Source: Nymphaea colorata (taxonomy: Eukaryota > Streptophyta > Magnoliopsida > Nymphaeales > Nymphaeaceae). Taken from it: 64,000 nucleotides of DNA. Positions 13,683 through 27,404 of the stretch are shown piece by piece. A model generated the notes under the pieces. It was not told the DNA's origin, did not search any database, and saw only the letters and a list, made by a program, of their open reading frames with translations. Within the stretch, counting starts at the first letter, position 1. Every line of letters begins with the position of its first letter. The stretch is from the NCBI RefSeq assembly GCF_008831285.2, contig NC_045149.1, forward strand, positions 17,623,035-17,687,034, written 5' to 3'. The position numbers and the translations under genes are program-made.

Positions 13683-16600
13683 CTATAACAATTGTGCCAA
13701 TCGTGCATCGCTATGCAGAGGTAAACCACTTCGAGCACCCAAAGCACGACAGTTGGCAGCAGCCTGCAAATACAGATTCTCAACACTATTAATAAACTTT
13801 ATCTCTCTAAACCTTGATATTGAGTAAAACCAAACGTACAGTCGTACACATATCTCAACATTTTATGTTATAAAGAGAAATTTCGCCATATAGGTGCGAT
13901 CAGTGTTGCTGGTTTGATCATGGCACAATTTCCACTTTAGAAACTGTCTTGCGTCCAGCACAGCTCAAAAGTCGATTCTTATTAAATCAGCAATGGACCA
14001 AATCTTTACCGTAAAACATGATCAGAACTATGGAGTACACTGAGATATCAAAGGGTGTTCATACATGAGCTTGTAGACAAACGTTTTGCCAAAAATCAAA
14101 TAGCGATGCATGCACTCCCAAAAAATGGATAGGCAAGGATAACGACTAGGAGAAAATGACATACCACTTGAGCAGCAAAAGGCAACATTTTCTCAGGCAT
14201 CATGCCTGCACAGACGCCTGCACAATAGTAGGAAGAAAAGACATCAGTTGTGGTGGCCATGAGAAGAGAGAAAAAGAGTCCCTGCAATTAAAGAACAAAG
14301 ATGCAGCTAGTAACATAAAATGGTTAGTGATGCCAAGGGTCCTGCAATCAAACAACAAAGATGCAGCTAGTAACATAAAATGGTTGGTGATGCCAGGACC
14401 TCCTTAGTCCTTACTCTTCACACAACAACTGGACGTGGAATGCTGATTGCTGAAGAAAAGTCTCCTCAGCCGACAGCAAGGTGACGAAGTTGAACAGAAA
14501 TCAAGGTTACTTCCATTCTATTTATATCTTAGGTTGTCTATTGTAGCCCCATACGACCATAACTACGTTTTACTCATATTTAATCCCTAAAAGAAAAACC
14601 AACTTTGGGATAATGCAGGACATCCTTTATTTACTAGTTCAACGTTCAAGTTGGAGCCATCATGCAATATGAAGAGTAGCAACAAACCCACCGTATATAA
14701 CAGCTCCAATAAATGCATCCCCAGCTCCTGTTGTGTCAATGAGTTCAGAAGGTGGAATTTTTTCTGCAGTGCCTATAATTATCCTCCCAGTTACCTGGCC
14801 AATCCCGTCTGCTCTGAGCATCACGACCTATATGAAAAGTTGGAAAGAATCTTCGAATTAGTGAACTACATTTCCAGGTTGTAGGGCATGGTTCATGGCA
14901 GAGATTTTCAAAAATAAACTGCAACGGTAGCATGCCCTAAATCCATTAGGATTACATATTCAACCTCAAAAGTAAAAGGAAAAAAAAAAACAAGAGGGTG
15001 GAGGGGATGCAGAAACGATGTTGTTACCTATAACGCAATGTCAGACATCATGATAATTATAATATTTATATAACAAATATCCGTTGATGACTAACAAAAA
15101 CTGCAAATTTGTTTACAGCCATAAATTCAAATGTAAGAAAAACAAGCTAGTCATAAGGCTTCCAATATTAATAGGAAACAGTAGCCCAACTCATTGTTCA
15201 CGACATGTAGGCAAAGATAAAACAATCAAATTCAAGAACATCTGTCAATTGAAATTATACTCATAGAAAAGATTGCAAGTCAAGGGTCGATTTCTGGCCT
15301 TTTGGCACTAAACTTCATCTAGTGGGTGGCCATATGAAACCACCACATCAGAGTCAAAATTCCTAAAGAAAAATAGGAAGCTATTCATCGAGGAATTAAA
15401 ACTTAAAAGATATTAAGTCATGTACCTTGGATGGGAAACACTTTGGGATAATGCTATCATCAATGTTCTGCTTTAATGAATCAAAAAGGCTGTCTACGTC
15501 CATATTGCCCATGCCAGGGCCATCTGCATACAGATCATAATTGATTAGTTGTAGACCTCCAAAAACAGCAGCGCAAAAGCACAAAAATGAAAGAAAAAAA
15601 AAAAAACTCACATCCACTGACCATGTAAGCTTCTTTCTAACATTACAGATCCTGATTCTCCGAGAGTTACAATCACAAATTTAGCCTGTGGTAGCTTTGA
15701 AAGCATAGCAATCAAGGCAGATGGAACTGTAGGAGCCCCTGTCCATGCCTGTGGCCAACATCAATTTACCATCAAACTGTTGAAACTTGTGACAAAAATT
15801 CCTGTGTGTTCATAAAATCTGCATAGCATGAGAATTTTTGACATGGAATAAGAATGTTTCCCAATACTAATGCCCTCGCCATGAGGTAAAGCAAGTGAAC
15901 AACTTATCCTGTTTATGACTGTTTTATTTGTGTTGTGCACCTTTATGGAATTTTGGTGCTGGGCAAGACACGGTTGGCAGGGCTATTGTTCCATGCTGCA
16001 ACTCAAATCAATCCACTTGGTTTGTGCACTTGGGAAGTAAAAAAAGGACAATGTAACTTTATGCAGCACCTACCAAGTCTCCACCAGATAAATTTGACCA
16101 GGCCTGGTTTGCAAATGGTTTTCTCGTGAGTTGGTCAAGCTTTGCCAAACCTAATCACTAAAATTTAAATCATATCCTGATTAAGTTGCATAGCAAAAGT
16201 TCAGAAATTAATAAAATGTTTTCCCCTTTTTCTTTAAGTCGTATTTACTCTGTCCATGTGTTGTATCAATAACTTTTATTTATTTTCTTTCCAAACATAG
16301 GAGAACACACATAAAATGTAGCTAATTGATTTAGCTGATTAAGCTTGGGCTAGTTATGACCGACTCTTAAGGTTTTGCAGCTTGCCTCCCAGAAGCAGGA
16401 AAAACAAAAAGTTCCCAGTAAAAGGATTCCTGCCAATCATGCAAAGAAGACTTCGTTGAGGATGTAAAACAGTATAGTTTTCTTCCATGCAATACACTTT
16501 TACTTCCATGTCCAGTGATCACATATAATGAATCTTGCCCACTTGCAGGTAACCATCCTCTGCAAATAAGAATACATGTAAGTCATCTGATTAATCACTA

Positions 16601-19600
16601 TCTCCTTACTACAAGAGGCGCATGAATTGCTTTTCTGCAGACCATGTTAGAAATCAGCACTGATGCTTGAAATTTGCAAGCATCTGCATGCACAACCTAT
16701 TGAGAGAGTTGCTATTCTTAGAAGCCACCCATGCTGTTACACAGCCTGTTACATAGGTGGCCCTCTATAGAAGAAGAGTACAAAGGTACAAAATTCAATA
16801 GGTCAACATGTGCTGTTTACCAGTCTCGCAGCTGAAGATCTAAACAAAGGAGAAAACTCATAAGCATCTCCAACTCTGCTTTTCTTGTAAGAACATATGC
16901 ATCCATAACAAAGATCTATTCAATGACATGAACGTTGTCTACTATTTTGCATAAATGACCATGCCCCTTGCTCCTTTCTGTTCATGCATCTGCAGTCATT
17001 TATGAAGATTCACATGCTTGAATTTATTTATCTATTCACTATTCTAACCAAATCTACTCCATCGAATCCTTTACCAAGAAGATAGAACAATCTCCATCAA
17101 GAAGTTTAAAGTAAAGTTGTCGATTAAGGATACAAAACTGTCCATGAATTACACTAACACTAAGTAAAATGAAGCATTTTGCATTAGAAACACCTGGGCC
17201 TGGTATATTAAATTGGACAAGTTTGTCCAAAACTGGCACCAGTATGATTTTGCTTCCAAAATCTACTGGGAAGGCAAAAAATGTCAATGGTGAAATTAAG
17301 ACACTTGCCTGAGGAAATTTAGCTGAGCATACAACATAATCTGCTAGATTAAGGAGGTCATCCAGTCCTTCTCTTTTCCTTTCAGCATCAACCAATATGG
17401 GTATACCCAAATTAGAAGCCTGTATCAGAAAAAATACAGAGACAGTTGTTCAGTTGCATGGACTAATTTGCAGAAAAAAGCAAATGGAACATGTTGTCGG
17501 TTCCTTAAGTCCTTTTCCAACTTGATTAAGGTTAGAAATTCCAACGTAAAATTAACAAGGAGCTGACAGAAATGAAAACATTAAAACAACCAAGCACAGG
17601 ATGTCCAGTACAAATGCCAGGTTGTCCCAATTGTGTGCACCAACCACGGCTACAAATATTGTTTTTGTGTATTTATCAGCAAGGTTTTTCTCGGTTACTG
17701 AATGGAAACTATCTTTCTCATGAAAAATTTTGGGAAATCTAGAGAATTTGAATATTTTAAAAATAAAAGATTATAAAAATTGATTTTACTGCTAATTCTC
17801 TTGCAAAAAATGGATCAAAATCCAAATTAGCTGTTTACGTTAAAAAGTTTAAAAGACATCAAAAAACACATTTCATTTTGGTGTTTCTTTTCAAAATATA
17901 ACGATTTTTTCACATTGTTTCATTTTTTAACATTCTGACAAAGCGCTCTTTTTGAAAAAAGCCAGCAATATTATGACAACAACACTAACATAGAGATCTT
18001 AGTCGAATACATCACATAGCCAAAACTTCAAATAGTCAGAAATTCAAGATGCCTTGAAAAGAGAACTATTTCCAGTCAAAGTAGTTGCCTACTAACATAA
18101 GCTACCTAAGAATAATAGCAAATGATTAGAAGTTTACTTCTTTTGCAATAACCAATGCCGTTTCATGCAGCCTTCCATCAAAATATACAAGGCTTGTACC
18201 ACTCAATGCAGAGGATAAGCTTGAAGGTGAAAGATCGTCAGGAACCATAGGTGGGTCCCCAGGCGTGTGAATGCAAGTGCGAGTTTTTCTATGTAAGAGA
18301 CAATTAGATGGCATTAGTTAGAAATAAGAACTTCAACAAGTGCAAAGTACAACTAAAGTTTAAAGAAGAATCCTTTTTAATAGCCTAACAAGATTGAGTG
18401 CATAACTTGTTCTCATGTTCCAATGCGAGAAACCAATGCTTCACTTATTGGCGACACATTTCAGATTGCATAAACACGGGCACACACACATATTCATAAA
18501 AAATGCAATTTTCTCCTTCTAGAGTCTATTCCAAAATGTTGTGCAGGACATGCAAATTAAGTCCTAGACTTCCATTTGTTGCATGCATTATTACCTTCTA
18601 CAATACTTGCTTTCATTATCAGTCATCTTTTAATCAATTTCAATTTAGACAAGTAATAAAGTCCAATAAAATTATAAAAATGGAAAAAAAAAACCATGCA
18701 AACTTGACACATGAATAAGGTCATAAGAAGAATATGCACTAAGACCAAGGTTTAGAAGTTAAAGAAAAAGCAATTCGGAAAAATTTCTCAAATTTGCAAG
18801 AGAGCAACAAATAAAACCTCTATCAAAACTTTTTCATGTTGACATCCATTATGGTACTTGTAGCATCTTTAGGTACAAATTCCTATTCGAGTAGGAATCT
18901 TATGAAAGAACATCTCCTCCAATTTGCACCAGATTGGTGTCAGTTAATCATGTTGTCAGAGATTCAATGCTATTATAACTAGGCCAATTACTTCAGGCCA
19001 TCAGTGATATGAAAGGAAGTCCCAAAAATAGCCACTAGTTTATAAGGGCAACCAAGTAACTTGAATTATGACAATATTCGTTGTAGTCAACAAAAAATAA
19101 AGAAATAGTAAAAGTTTATTCAAGGAAGATAGCAATGCAAGGTATGCTTGAAGTAAATTAATGTATCAAAATTCAAAAAAGCAGCATGGATCTCTTACGT
19201 TTGAGGATCAACAATTACATAGGTAAATGGAGAATTCCCATCCTTAGAGACCTGCATTTTACATTTTCATCTAGTCATTAGCAACATGACTGAAGAGAAC
19301 TTCTGAAGAAAATTAATGCCTCGGTGGATTGTCATATCTTGTTTACTTCTATTCCTTAATCATGTAAATCTTTTGAAGGCAACAAGGACACCATTCATAT
19401 TATAGGAGAGCAAGGATAGCATGGTTGTGGCCTCCAGTGGTACTTCTCTAACTCCCTTTTTCTCAGGTTTTAACAAATGATATTGGAAAATCTTACAAAA
19501 ATAGCACTATCTTGCAATTCCTGCCAGTACGATAAACAACAAGTACTTGAAAAATCTTTCAAAAGTCACAAGCCAGAATTATATCAGCAAAATCTGGGAC

Positions 19601-21095
19601 GAATAACTGGAAAAAGATGTAGCTAACTTTTTTACCTAATTAAAAATCAATTGCATGTTTCCCAAAACTACTTTATGCAACAAGAAGAGCACAACGGACT
19701 TACCACAATGTATTTCGTGTCAACTCCATCCGATTCTAATTCGTCTAGAATGCTCTTTCCTTGGCCATCATTAGCAACCTAAAATAAATCACAAATTGAA
19801 GAACTGGGGAACTTGTGCACCAACATGGAAAGCGGCAACCTCAAAAAAGACCAGAGTTTCTAAGTAATTTCGGAACTTGTACAGAAATGCTCATCACAAT
19901 TTGTCAATAACTGAAAAGATGCATTTATTTTTCATGTTACAAACTTGTTCTTACGGACCATGAATCACTCGTGTTGTAACTGAAACCCATCCTTGTATTT
20001 ATTCATGGAAAAATTCCTGCAAAGATCTCGACACCTGAACAATTCTTTCTTTCACATCTACACCAGGCATGCACACCATCCCTCAAGGATGGTAGCATCT
20101 AATCAAACAGGACAAACGGGACAAGAACGAGCAAAACAAGCATAGAAGATAAAGGAAAAATCAGTAGAATGAGCATAACCTTTGTTATAAGCCTCGGCCT
20201 CAGCCCCAAACGGGCTGTGCACGTCAGCGCGTTCCCGGCATTTCCACCTCCCTCAACCTAGAATGAGAACCAGTTCACAATACAGAATAGTAAACACACA
20301 ATAGCAACATTCAAAGACGAACTGCAGACTGAAAAAGAGACTTAAAACACCAAAAAGAAAGGTGGACAATTCCTACGTATGCGCCCTATTCAACTTGTGG
20401 AATTATTAGCTTCACCAAGTAATCAAGAGCACGAGAAATATCACACTTCTGACAAGACAAACTCAAACGAACCAGCAGCACTTCCATTCGTGTCATCTGT
20501 GGAACCAAAAATGCCAGCTAGAGTCCAACATTACGAGTATCCCCGCCATCTTGCGTTCATGAAATGTTCTCGCAGAATGCCGTACCTTAAGAACACCGTC
20601 GAACTTAAAGCCCGATATATAAGTCATAAAAAATGTTTTTACACTACAGACTTTTAAACTTCGTGTTCAAAATATGCTTTATCCATATCTTTCTTAATTT
20701 GGATTTCCCCTTCAATTTTACCCTTCGGAAGAAAAAAAAATGGGTAAGTACGCGGGACATTATTCATCGCCAAGAAGACGTTTCAGAAAGCTTCGAAACA
20801 CATCGAGAACCTGACATCTAACACTAAGGAACGACCCACCTTGGCACTCACGCTCCGGATTTTATCATCTGGTTGAGGGAATTGCTTCACGACCGCCAAG
20901 AAATCCACAGAAACGGCGCCACAACCTAGCTGCAATCACCGAACCACAATCAAACCCAATTTTCCCAAGATAAAAATCCCGACCAATTTGACCCAGAGAG
21001 AAGGAACTGACGACAATTCGTTTCTCCGGAAGAGGATGTAGAGAAGAAGGAGAAGAAGACAACTGAGCAGTTTCTGAAGCCGATCCCGAAGCCAT
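13683..21095 (-). CDS. pfkB-family carbohydrate kinase, copy A, complete (12 exons)
   Basis: Ribokinase-like ATP-dependent sugar/nucleoside kinase; substrate unknown. Exons: 21095 to about 21008 (donor uncertain), 20925-20840, 20257-20180, 19778-19704, 19251-19199, 18288-18138, 17419-17309, 15748-15622, 15523-15426, 14827-14692, 14217-14165, 13763-13683; about 378-382 residues, typical of the family. Seen in the protein: CGAVSVDFLAVVKQFPQPDD near the N-terminus; the substrate-binding VEGGGNAGNALTC; the lid-strand region FTYVIVDPQT; LVYFDGR; FVIVTLGESG; and the C-terminal pfkB signature DTTGAGDAFIGA, whose second Asp is the catalytic base of the family. The last exon ends in RALGARSGLPLHSDARLAQLL and a TAG. 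The intron after the 17419-17309 exon has a GC donor (CAG/GCAAGT). The ends of exon 1 could be read as a donor at A/GTTCCT or G/GTCAAA; both keep the frame. It resembles the Arabidopsis kinases I recall as At1g19600/At1g06730. Confidence 0.9.
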
Positions 21096-21423
21096 TCTCA
21101 CCCTGAGATCTTACAAAAGAAGTTCTTCCGTTGTCAATTTTCGCGAGCAGAAGAAGGGAAGCAAAGAGAATTCGGAGCATCCAAAGAATTCAAAGCAGAA
21201 GAAGACCTCGAGAAATTTGCGGAGACGAAGATTGGGATCGGCGGGCGTTGCCGACGAGACATCGACGTGGAGGGAAGGGACGAAGGAAACGCGGTAAAGC
21301 AACTCATCCCTTTGTCCGCGCGAAAATTTCAAAAAACTGGAAAAAAGGGGAAGATGAAATTTTTTCCTTTCTTCGCCACCCAAACCTGGGATGCCCCTCA
21401 CCCTGGAAGGCACTCTCCTCTTG

Positions 21424-21431
21424 CCACGTGG
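21424..21431. promoter_or_regulatory. G-box CCACGTGG upstream of kinase copy A
   Basis: A perfect palindromic G-box (CACGTG core at 21425-21430) lies about 330 bp upstream of the copy A start codon. bHLH and bZIP factors bind this motif. It falls in the 21273-21478 block that copy B lacks. Function is inferred from the motif. Confidence 0.4.
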
Positions 21432-21836
21432 ATCGGATTGGGTTTGTTCGGGTCGTGGACCGAACCGGTTGAGTTCCTAACTCGGGTCTGCCCCATTAAA
21501 GTATCCTGGATCCTTGTCCGAACTGTTGATGGCATCAAGCGGGTCAGATTTGAAACCGTATCTCTAAAAAATGCATGCTTTAAAAGCACTATGTTTTATT
21601 GTTTTAGAAAATGTGCTGTAATTAAAGATGTTGTCTTTAGATCCGACAATATCATGTTTATTCTAATAAAAAAGCGTGTGCTTGAGGAATATATGTTCTA
21701 AACAATTAATATCTTTTATCAAACACCTTTAGGGATGGAAATTGTTTCGAATTCTAGTTGGATCTTCCATTTACTAAATTTGATATGATTCGTCGACCCT
21801 ACGTGATCTTCGGATTCATACTTAGATTTGGTCCTT

Positions 21837-21909
21837 TTTCTAACTGGATTGAGATCCACCTACAAGCAGAAGATGCAACATTTACCTATAACTGGCTCAG
21901 GTATATATT
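21837..21909 (+). repeat. Left arm of an inverted repeat around the retrotransposon
   Basis: About 73 bp here reappear almost unchanged in reverse orientation at 30555-30627, differing by a few bases. Without the retrotransposon the arms would be separated by roughly 0.4 kb and could form a hairpin. Unit B has only one forward copy of this sequence, near 40208-40280. Confidence 0.7.
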
Positions 21910-21951
21910 TATCGTATTTCAATCAACAAATCACATTTGTAACACAGATAT

Positions 21952-24799
21952 TGTCACGACCCAATTTTTGACACCAAAAATTTTCTTTCATTTCTATGAT
22001 AGCGGAAGCAATATTGAGTCATGACCAGAACATAAGACACTGTTTTATTTCAATAATAAAATACTTGGACCCAAACAAAAATAACCACAAATCCCCAAAA
22101 CCGACGCAGTGTCCAGAATGCCAATGCCCGTCCATCACAAGACTGAGGTCGTCGCTCCAAAGCAAAAGCTATCAAGGACTACCTGTAGATAGAAAGAAGG
22201 GTCAGAATTCCTCTGAGTATGAGAAAATCCAGCCATGAATGAAACATGGCCCAAAATAATGTTTAATTTCGTATAACGATTCCAAAAAAAGCCTTATGAA
22301 CTACAACCATAAGTTTTCCAAAACTTAGCACATATCAGAGTTACATCACATCATCAATGACAGAACGAGGTGTGCACAACCTCCCAAAATTTCGTAGGCT
22401 TCCAACCGTGGTCCTCTGACAATGTCAAGGTCATCGTGCCGAGCAACAGAAATCCCCGTGGGCACTCACGGACAGAACAGAACATCTCTTCACCAGGCGA
22501 TCCAACGGATCGAGGGCACCTGAAGTGAAGCCTCCTGAGATATCTCAGATCGCCGCTGCAGCAGCATGGTCTCTCTAGGAACCCGGGTGGAGAGACCAGG
22601 AGTCTCGCTCCCAAACAGAAACAGAACAGAATCCCGGGCCCTTGTGCCGCCCAATACCCTGTGGGCCCTCCAGTACAGCCAGAGGAGTGTGACCACTACC
22701 TCCCGGGACGAAACCAAACACTGGGCAAAACAAAAAGCTCGCACTCGCATAAACCATCGCACAAAGTCCACGTTCCGCCTTCGAATTTCAAAAGTGAGGG
22801 TTTGCTAATGCTAGACATCGTCTAGTACCTCACACAGAAACCGCCCTCAGGCTCGGTTTCCCAAACAGAATAATTCAGCCATTTTAAGTCTTAATTTAAT
22901 GGCACCAGAACAGATCGATAAGACATAAGACATGCACTAGTATAGAGCATATCACATCCAGACTAAACACAACAATCACTATTTCAAGACAAGGGGGTTC
23001 AACACCCTTTACCTAAAATTTAAATAATACAAAAGATACCACATAGCAATAATGCATAAAATTTTGGGTTTTCCATCGAAATTGCAAACAAATTTATAAA
23101 AACCCTCTTTTGACAAGTTTAGGAATTCAAAGGGGTATGATTCACAATTTCGAAAGAGTTCTTTGGTTCTTATAGAAAATAACTTTTGGAGACCCCTTTT
23201 TGAAGATGTTTTTAGCAAAAGCGTTGCGGCATGAATGATTAAAACTTTTAACAGCTTATTCGAATATTTTGATAATTAGTGGACCCGTTTTGAAATTTTC
23301 CAACTTTGATATAAATATGGCCCAACCCTCGTTTTTTCTCATTTCTACGCCTGATTTTCTCTCTCCTCGTGAGCTGCTCCGTCCTCCTCTTTTCACAAGC
23401 GTTTGACCGACGGTGGCTTCCACCGTTCTTCCTCAATCAAAACCAGCGAAAAGCGGGACCGTGGGGAGAGATCTGTCCTCCTCCCGCAAGCTTCAACGCT
23501 CTGGTTTCCCACCACCGTCCGATGCTCTCAACCACCACCTCCTCCTCTGCTGCTCTCGTTTTTCAGCCCTGCCACCGTGAGGGAGACGACCTTCCCAAAC
23601 CAGGCATGTCTCTCTCTGCTCCTCCTTCCTTGCGACGAGAATGAACCGGCAGCAAGGAAGACCCTGCTCTTCCAGACGACAGGGAGAAACCGACTACAAT
23701 GGGGGACGACATGAGGAAACCTGCCACGTCAAGGTCGTGTTCTCCAATTTCCCCCAAATCACCTCTGCAACATTCCTTGTTTTCCTTATGTCGATCAGAG
23801 CAGACGTTGCTCTCTGTCGACGACACTGAGCAGAGTCTGTTTCCCCTTTTCTGTGGTTGGTTTAGATTATTTAACGCATCCTTATTACAGCTATACGTCC
23901 TTTGTTTAATGTTGGCTTAGTCTCATTTTCTCACAAGTGAAATAAACGAAATATAAGAAGAAGGGGAAAACAACATGGTACGAGTCATCGGAGAAGGTTC
24001 AATAACCCAACGAAGACTAACATACCTCCCCCTTCATACCTCGCATGCTTCGATTTCTTTGAAATCAGAGAGAACCAGAACTTATAACACTATATTTCCA
24101 TCCCAACATACACTAACTCATGCATAGATTCATATTTATGCATAAAAATACAAAGGTCCAAGAAAATCAGAGACGAATCGAAGAACATTGTGTAACATTA
24201 ACATCATACAACGCCTCATGCATATGTTCATGTCTAGACGTATAAATTCATAAATCCACATTGCATATGTATGTATAAGAACTCAAAATATCCAGGCTTC
24301 ATGCTGCATTCATAACTGAAATTTCTCATACATAGATTCATCTTCTAAGTATATATGTATCCGTAAGAAATCAAATTACATGGCTTCATGCTTCAATCAT
24401 GGCAGAAAATCCCCATACCTTTTTCAATTCCGAATTGACTTCCCTTTTTGCTTTTTGTCTCTTTCCAGCAGCCAACCACTTCGATCTTCAACTAGAAAGA
24501 GGGCAAAGATGCGGACGTCCCTCTCTCTCTCTCTATTCATTTCTCTTTCTCTAGTGGTTGAACTCTCACGTCTAGGGCTGCAGCAATAAGGGATGATTAT
24601 TTTACAATCTCTCTCAAAGAAATGAATAACCCGTCAGTTTTTCTTTCCCCTTCTTTTCTTTCCAAAACTGCTTTCCCTATGATTAAATTGTCAGTTTTCA
24701 TTTTATGTAACCCCCATTTAAATCTGCCGTTTATAATTCTCCCCCTTATTAATGTTTTTCCATAAATAAGGAAAAAGGAATGAGATCATGGGCGTTACA
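21952..24799 (-). repeat. LTR of the gypsy element (3' LTR in element orientation)
   Basis: 2,848 bp. Comparison with the other LTR by eye shows about seven substitutions and one single-base indel, for example near 22476, 22532, 23137, 23273 and 24510. It ends with GGGCGTTACA next to the polypurine tract. The short open frames inside it occur in both LTRs and look like chance. Confidence 0.93.
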
Positions 24800-24847
24800 T
24801 CCTCCCCCCCTAAAAAAGAAATTTCGTCCTCGAAATTTGAGCGTACC

Positions 24848-27240
24848 TTATTGAAACAGTTGAGGGTAACTCTTTCTCATGTCTTCTTCTGGCTCCCATG
24901 TGCATTCTTTGATGCCATGATGCTGCCATTCCACTTGAACTAGTGGGATTGTCTTCTTTCGCAATACGTGCTCCTTTCGATCTATGATCCGAAGCGGCTT
25001 TTCCTCGGTTGTCAAGTCCTCTTGCAAATCGACTTCTTCATAATCTATCACATGCGAAGGATCAGGTACATACTTCCTTAACATCGACACGTGAAATACT
25101 GGATGAACATGACTATACTGCGGTGGAAGTGCAATTCGATATGCAACCTCTCCAACTTTTTCCAAAATCTCGAATGGACCAATGTATCTTGGGCTCAATT
25201 TTCCTTTCTTTTCGAATCGAAAAACACTTTTGGTGGGTGATATCTTGACAAAGACATGATCTCCTGCTTCAAAAGCCAACTCTCTTCGTCGTTGGTCTGC
25301 ATAACTCTTTTGTCGACTCTGAGCAGCCAAAAGTTTCTTTCTAATCATATTGACTTGATCAGTGTAGTGTTGAATCACCAAAGGATCCTCAATCTTGTTG
25401 TCTCCTATCTCTGTCCAACATGATGGTGATCTACAAGGTCGGCCATAAAGAGCTTCAAACAGAGCCATTCCAATGCTAGAGTGATAGCTGTTGTTGTAGG
25501 CAAATTCAGCCAACTTCACATGTTTGTCCCATTCACCCTTCCATTGCAAAACACAAGCCCTTAACATATCTTCAAGAGTCTGGATGGTTCGCTCAGACTG
25601 TCCATCTGTTTGCGGATGAAATGCTGTACTCAGTTTCAATTTTGTTCCCAATGCTTCCTGTAACCTTCCCCAAAACTTAGATGTAAATCTTGGATCTCTG
25701 TCAGAGATTATTGATTTAGGGATTCCATGAAGTCTCACAATTTCATCCACATACAAATCTGCCAGACTTTCTAGTGATTGTGAAATCTTGATCGGAAGAA
25801 AATGTGCAGATTTTGTTAGGCGGTCAACCACTACCCAAATAGCATCGTGTTGTCGTCGAGTACATGGTAACCCCACTACAAAGTCCATGGTGATGTCTTC
25901 TCATTTCCATTGAGGAATTTCTATCTGTTGCATCAATCCACCTGGTTTCTGATGTTCCACTTTAACCTGTTGACACACCAAGCATCGTGAGACGAACTCA
26001 GCAATCTCTTTCTTCATTCCTGGCCACCAGAAGTTTATCCTTAAATTTTGATACATCTTTGTGCTTCCTGGATGTATGGTGTATCTTGTTTTGTGTGCCT
26101 CATCAAGCAGCTTGTTTTTCACCTCTGAATCATTCAGAACCCACAATCTACCGTTGAACCACACAAATCCATCGTCATCATCAGAATAAAGAGTTTCTTC
26201 CTTCTTGTGACACTCAAGTTTCAACTTCACATATTCTGGGTTCTGTTTTTGTTTCTCAATGATTTCATCAAGGAAACTATCTCGAATTATTCCTGCACAC
26301 TTCACCTTTCCATTATCATCTCGCAATGGATGCCATTTTTCAAAGTCTTCTACCAAATTCCATGTCTGCATTAATAGCCCACTAGCTTTAGCAGTCGTTT
26401 TTCTGCTAAGTGTATCGGCAACCACATTGGCCTTTCCTGGATGATACTTTATCTCAAAGTCATAATCTTTAAGATATTCCAACCATCTTCTCTATCTTAT
26501 GTCCAATTCCTTCTGCGAGAACAAATATTCGAGAGATTTGTGGTTAGAAAATACTTCAAATTCCACACCATAGAGATAATGTTTTCATATTTTTAATGCA
26601 AATACCACTGCTCCTAATTCCAGATCATGCGTTGGATAGTTTTTCCTCGTGTTGTTTCAGTTGTCTAGAAGCATATGCTATGATTTTATCTCCTTGCATA
26701 AGCACGGCTCCATAACCTGTTCCTGAAGCATCAATATATACCACAAACTCTTTTCTCCCTTTTGGTAGTGTTAGAAATGGAGCACTTGTCAAACTATCTT
26801 TCAACATCTGGAAACTCTTCTGACAGTCATCTATCCACGTAAATTTCACTCCCTTCTGAAGCATTTTAGTCATTGGGGTTGCAATTGTCGAGAAATTCTT
26901 AATGAACTTCATGTAATAACATGCCAAACCAAGAAAACTTCTTATTTTGGTCACATTGGTTGGCGCATTTCATTGTTGAACAACTTCTACCTTGGCCAGA
27001 TCAACTGACACTCCCTCCTTAGAGATGATGTGTCCCAAAAAATTTACTTTGTCTAGCCAAAACTCGCACTTGGAGTACTTGGCATACAGTTAATCTTGTC
27101 TCAAAATTTTCAACACATGCTCGAGATGTACCGCATGTGATGCTTAACACTCTAAGTGCACTAGCACATCGTCGATAAATACTATGATGAATCGATCCTA
27201 GTACTCATGAAATATCTGATTCATGAGATCCATAAAAGCT
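24848..27240 (-). pseudogene. Remnant gypsy pol: RT end, RNase H, integrase
   Basis: Read on the minus strand. About 27190-26955 holds the reverse transcriptase end, with a degraded catalytic box (VFIDDVL in place of the usual Y-x-D-D) and a stop, then [21 protein letters not shown]-like sequence. 26954-26625 holds the RT thumb and start of RNase H (FLGLACYY...FVVYIDASGTGYGAVL). A frameshift and stops follow at 26624-26483. 26482-25901 holds the RNase H end and the integrase zinc finger (HPG...CLVCQQVK). 25888-24848 holds the integrase core with DDE residues ([24 protein letters not shown]), and then a chromodomain-like end ([20 protein letters not shown]). Stops replace Trp between the zinc finger and core (W to TGA near 25893) and in RNase H. 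It cannot encode a working polyprotein. Confidence 0.9.
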
Positions 27241-27404
27241 ATAGTAAAAACACAATCACTTAGGACAAATATAAAACTTCGAAACTCAATATTCACAATA
27301 AATCAAAAACACCCTTCTTTAATTTGCTCGAATGACCTTCCTCTGCTTGTGATCGACATTGGCATTGGACATTGACTCTAGACACTGTGCTCTGATACCA
27401 AAGT

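Noticed and set aside
13609-13827. Plus-strand open frame over the last kinase exon
   Set aside because: It is the antisense of the conserved RALGARSGLP exon; the minus-strand reading is clearly the gene.
22354-22808. Several 60-93 codon frames repeated at 27807-28261 and 60555-61039
   Set aside because: They lie inside LTRs of the gypsy family and are identical because the LTRs are; no protein motif and no gag/pol similarity.
23369-23920. Pro/Ser-rich frames repeated at 28823-29374
   Set aside because: Also LTR-internal and overlapping in several frames; CT-rich composition explains the open frames.
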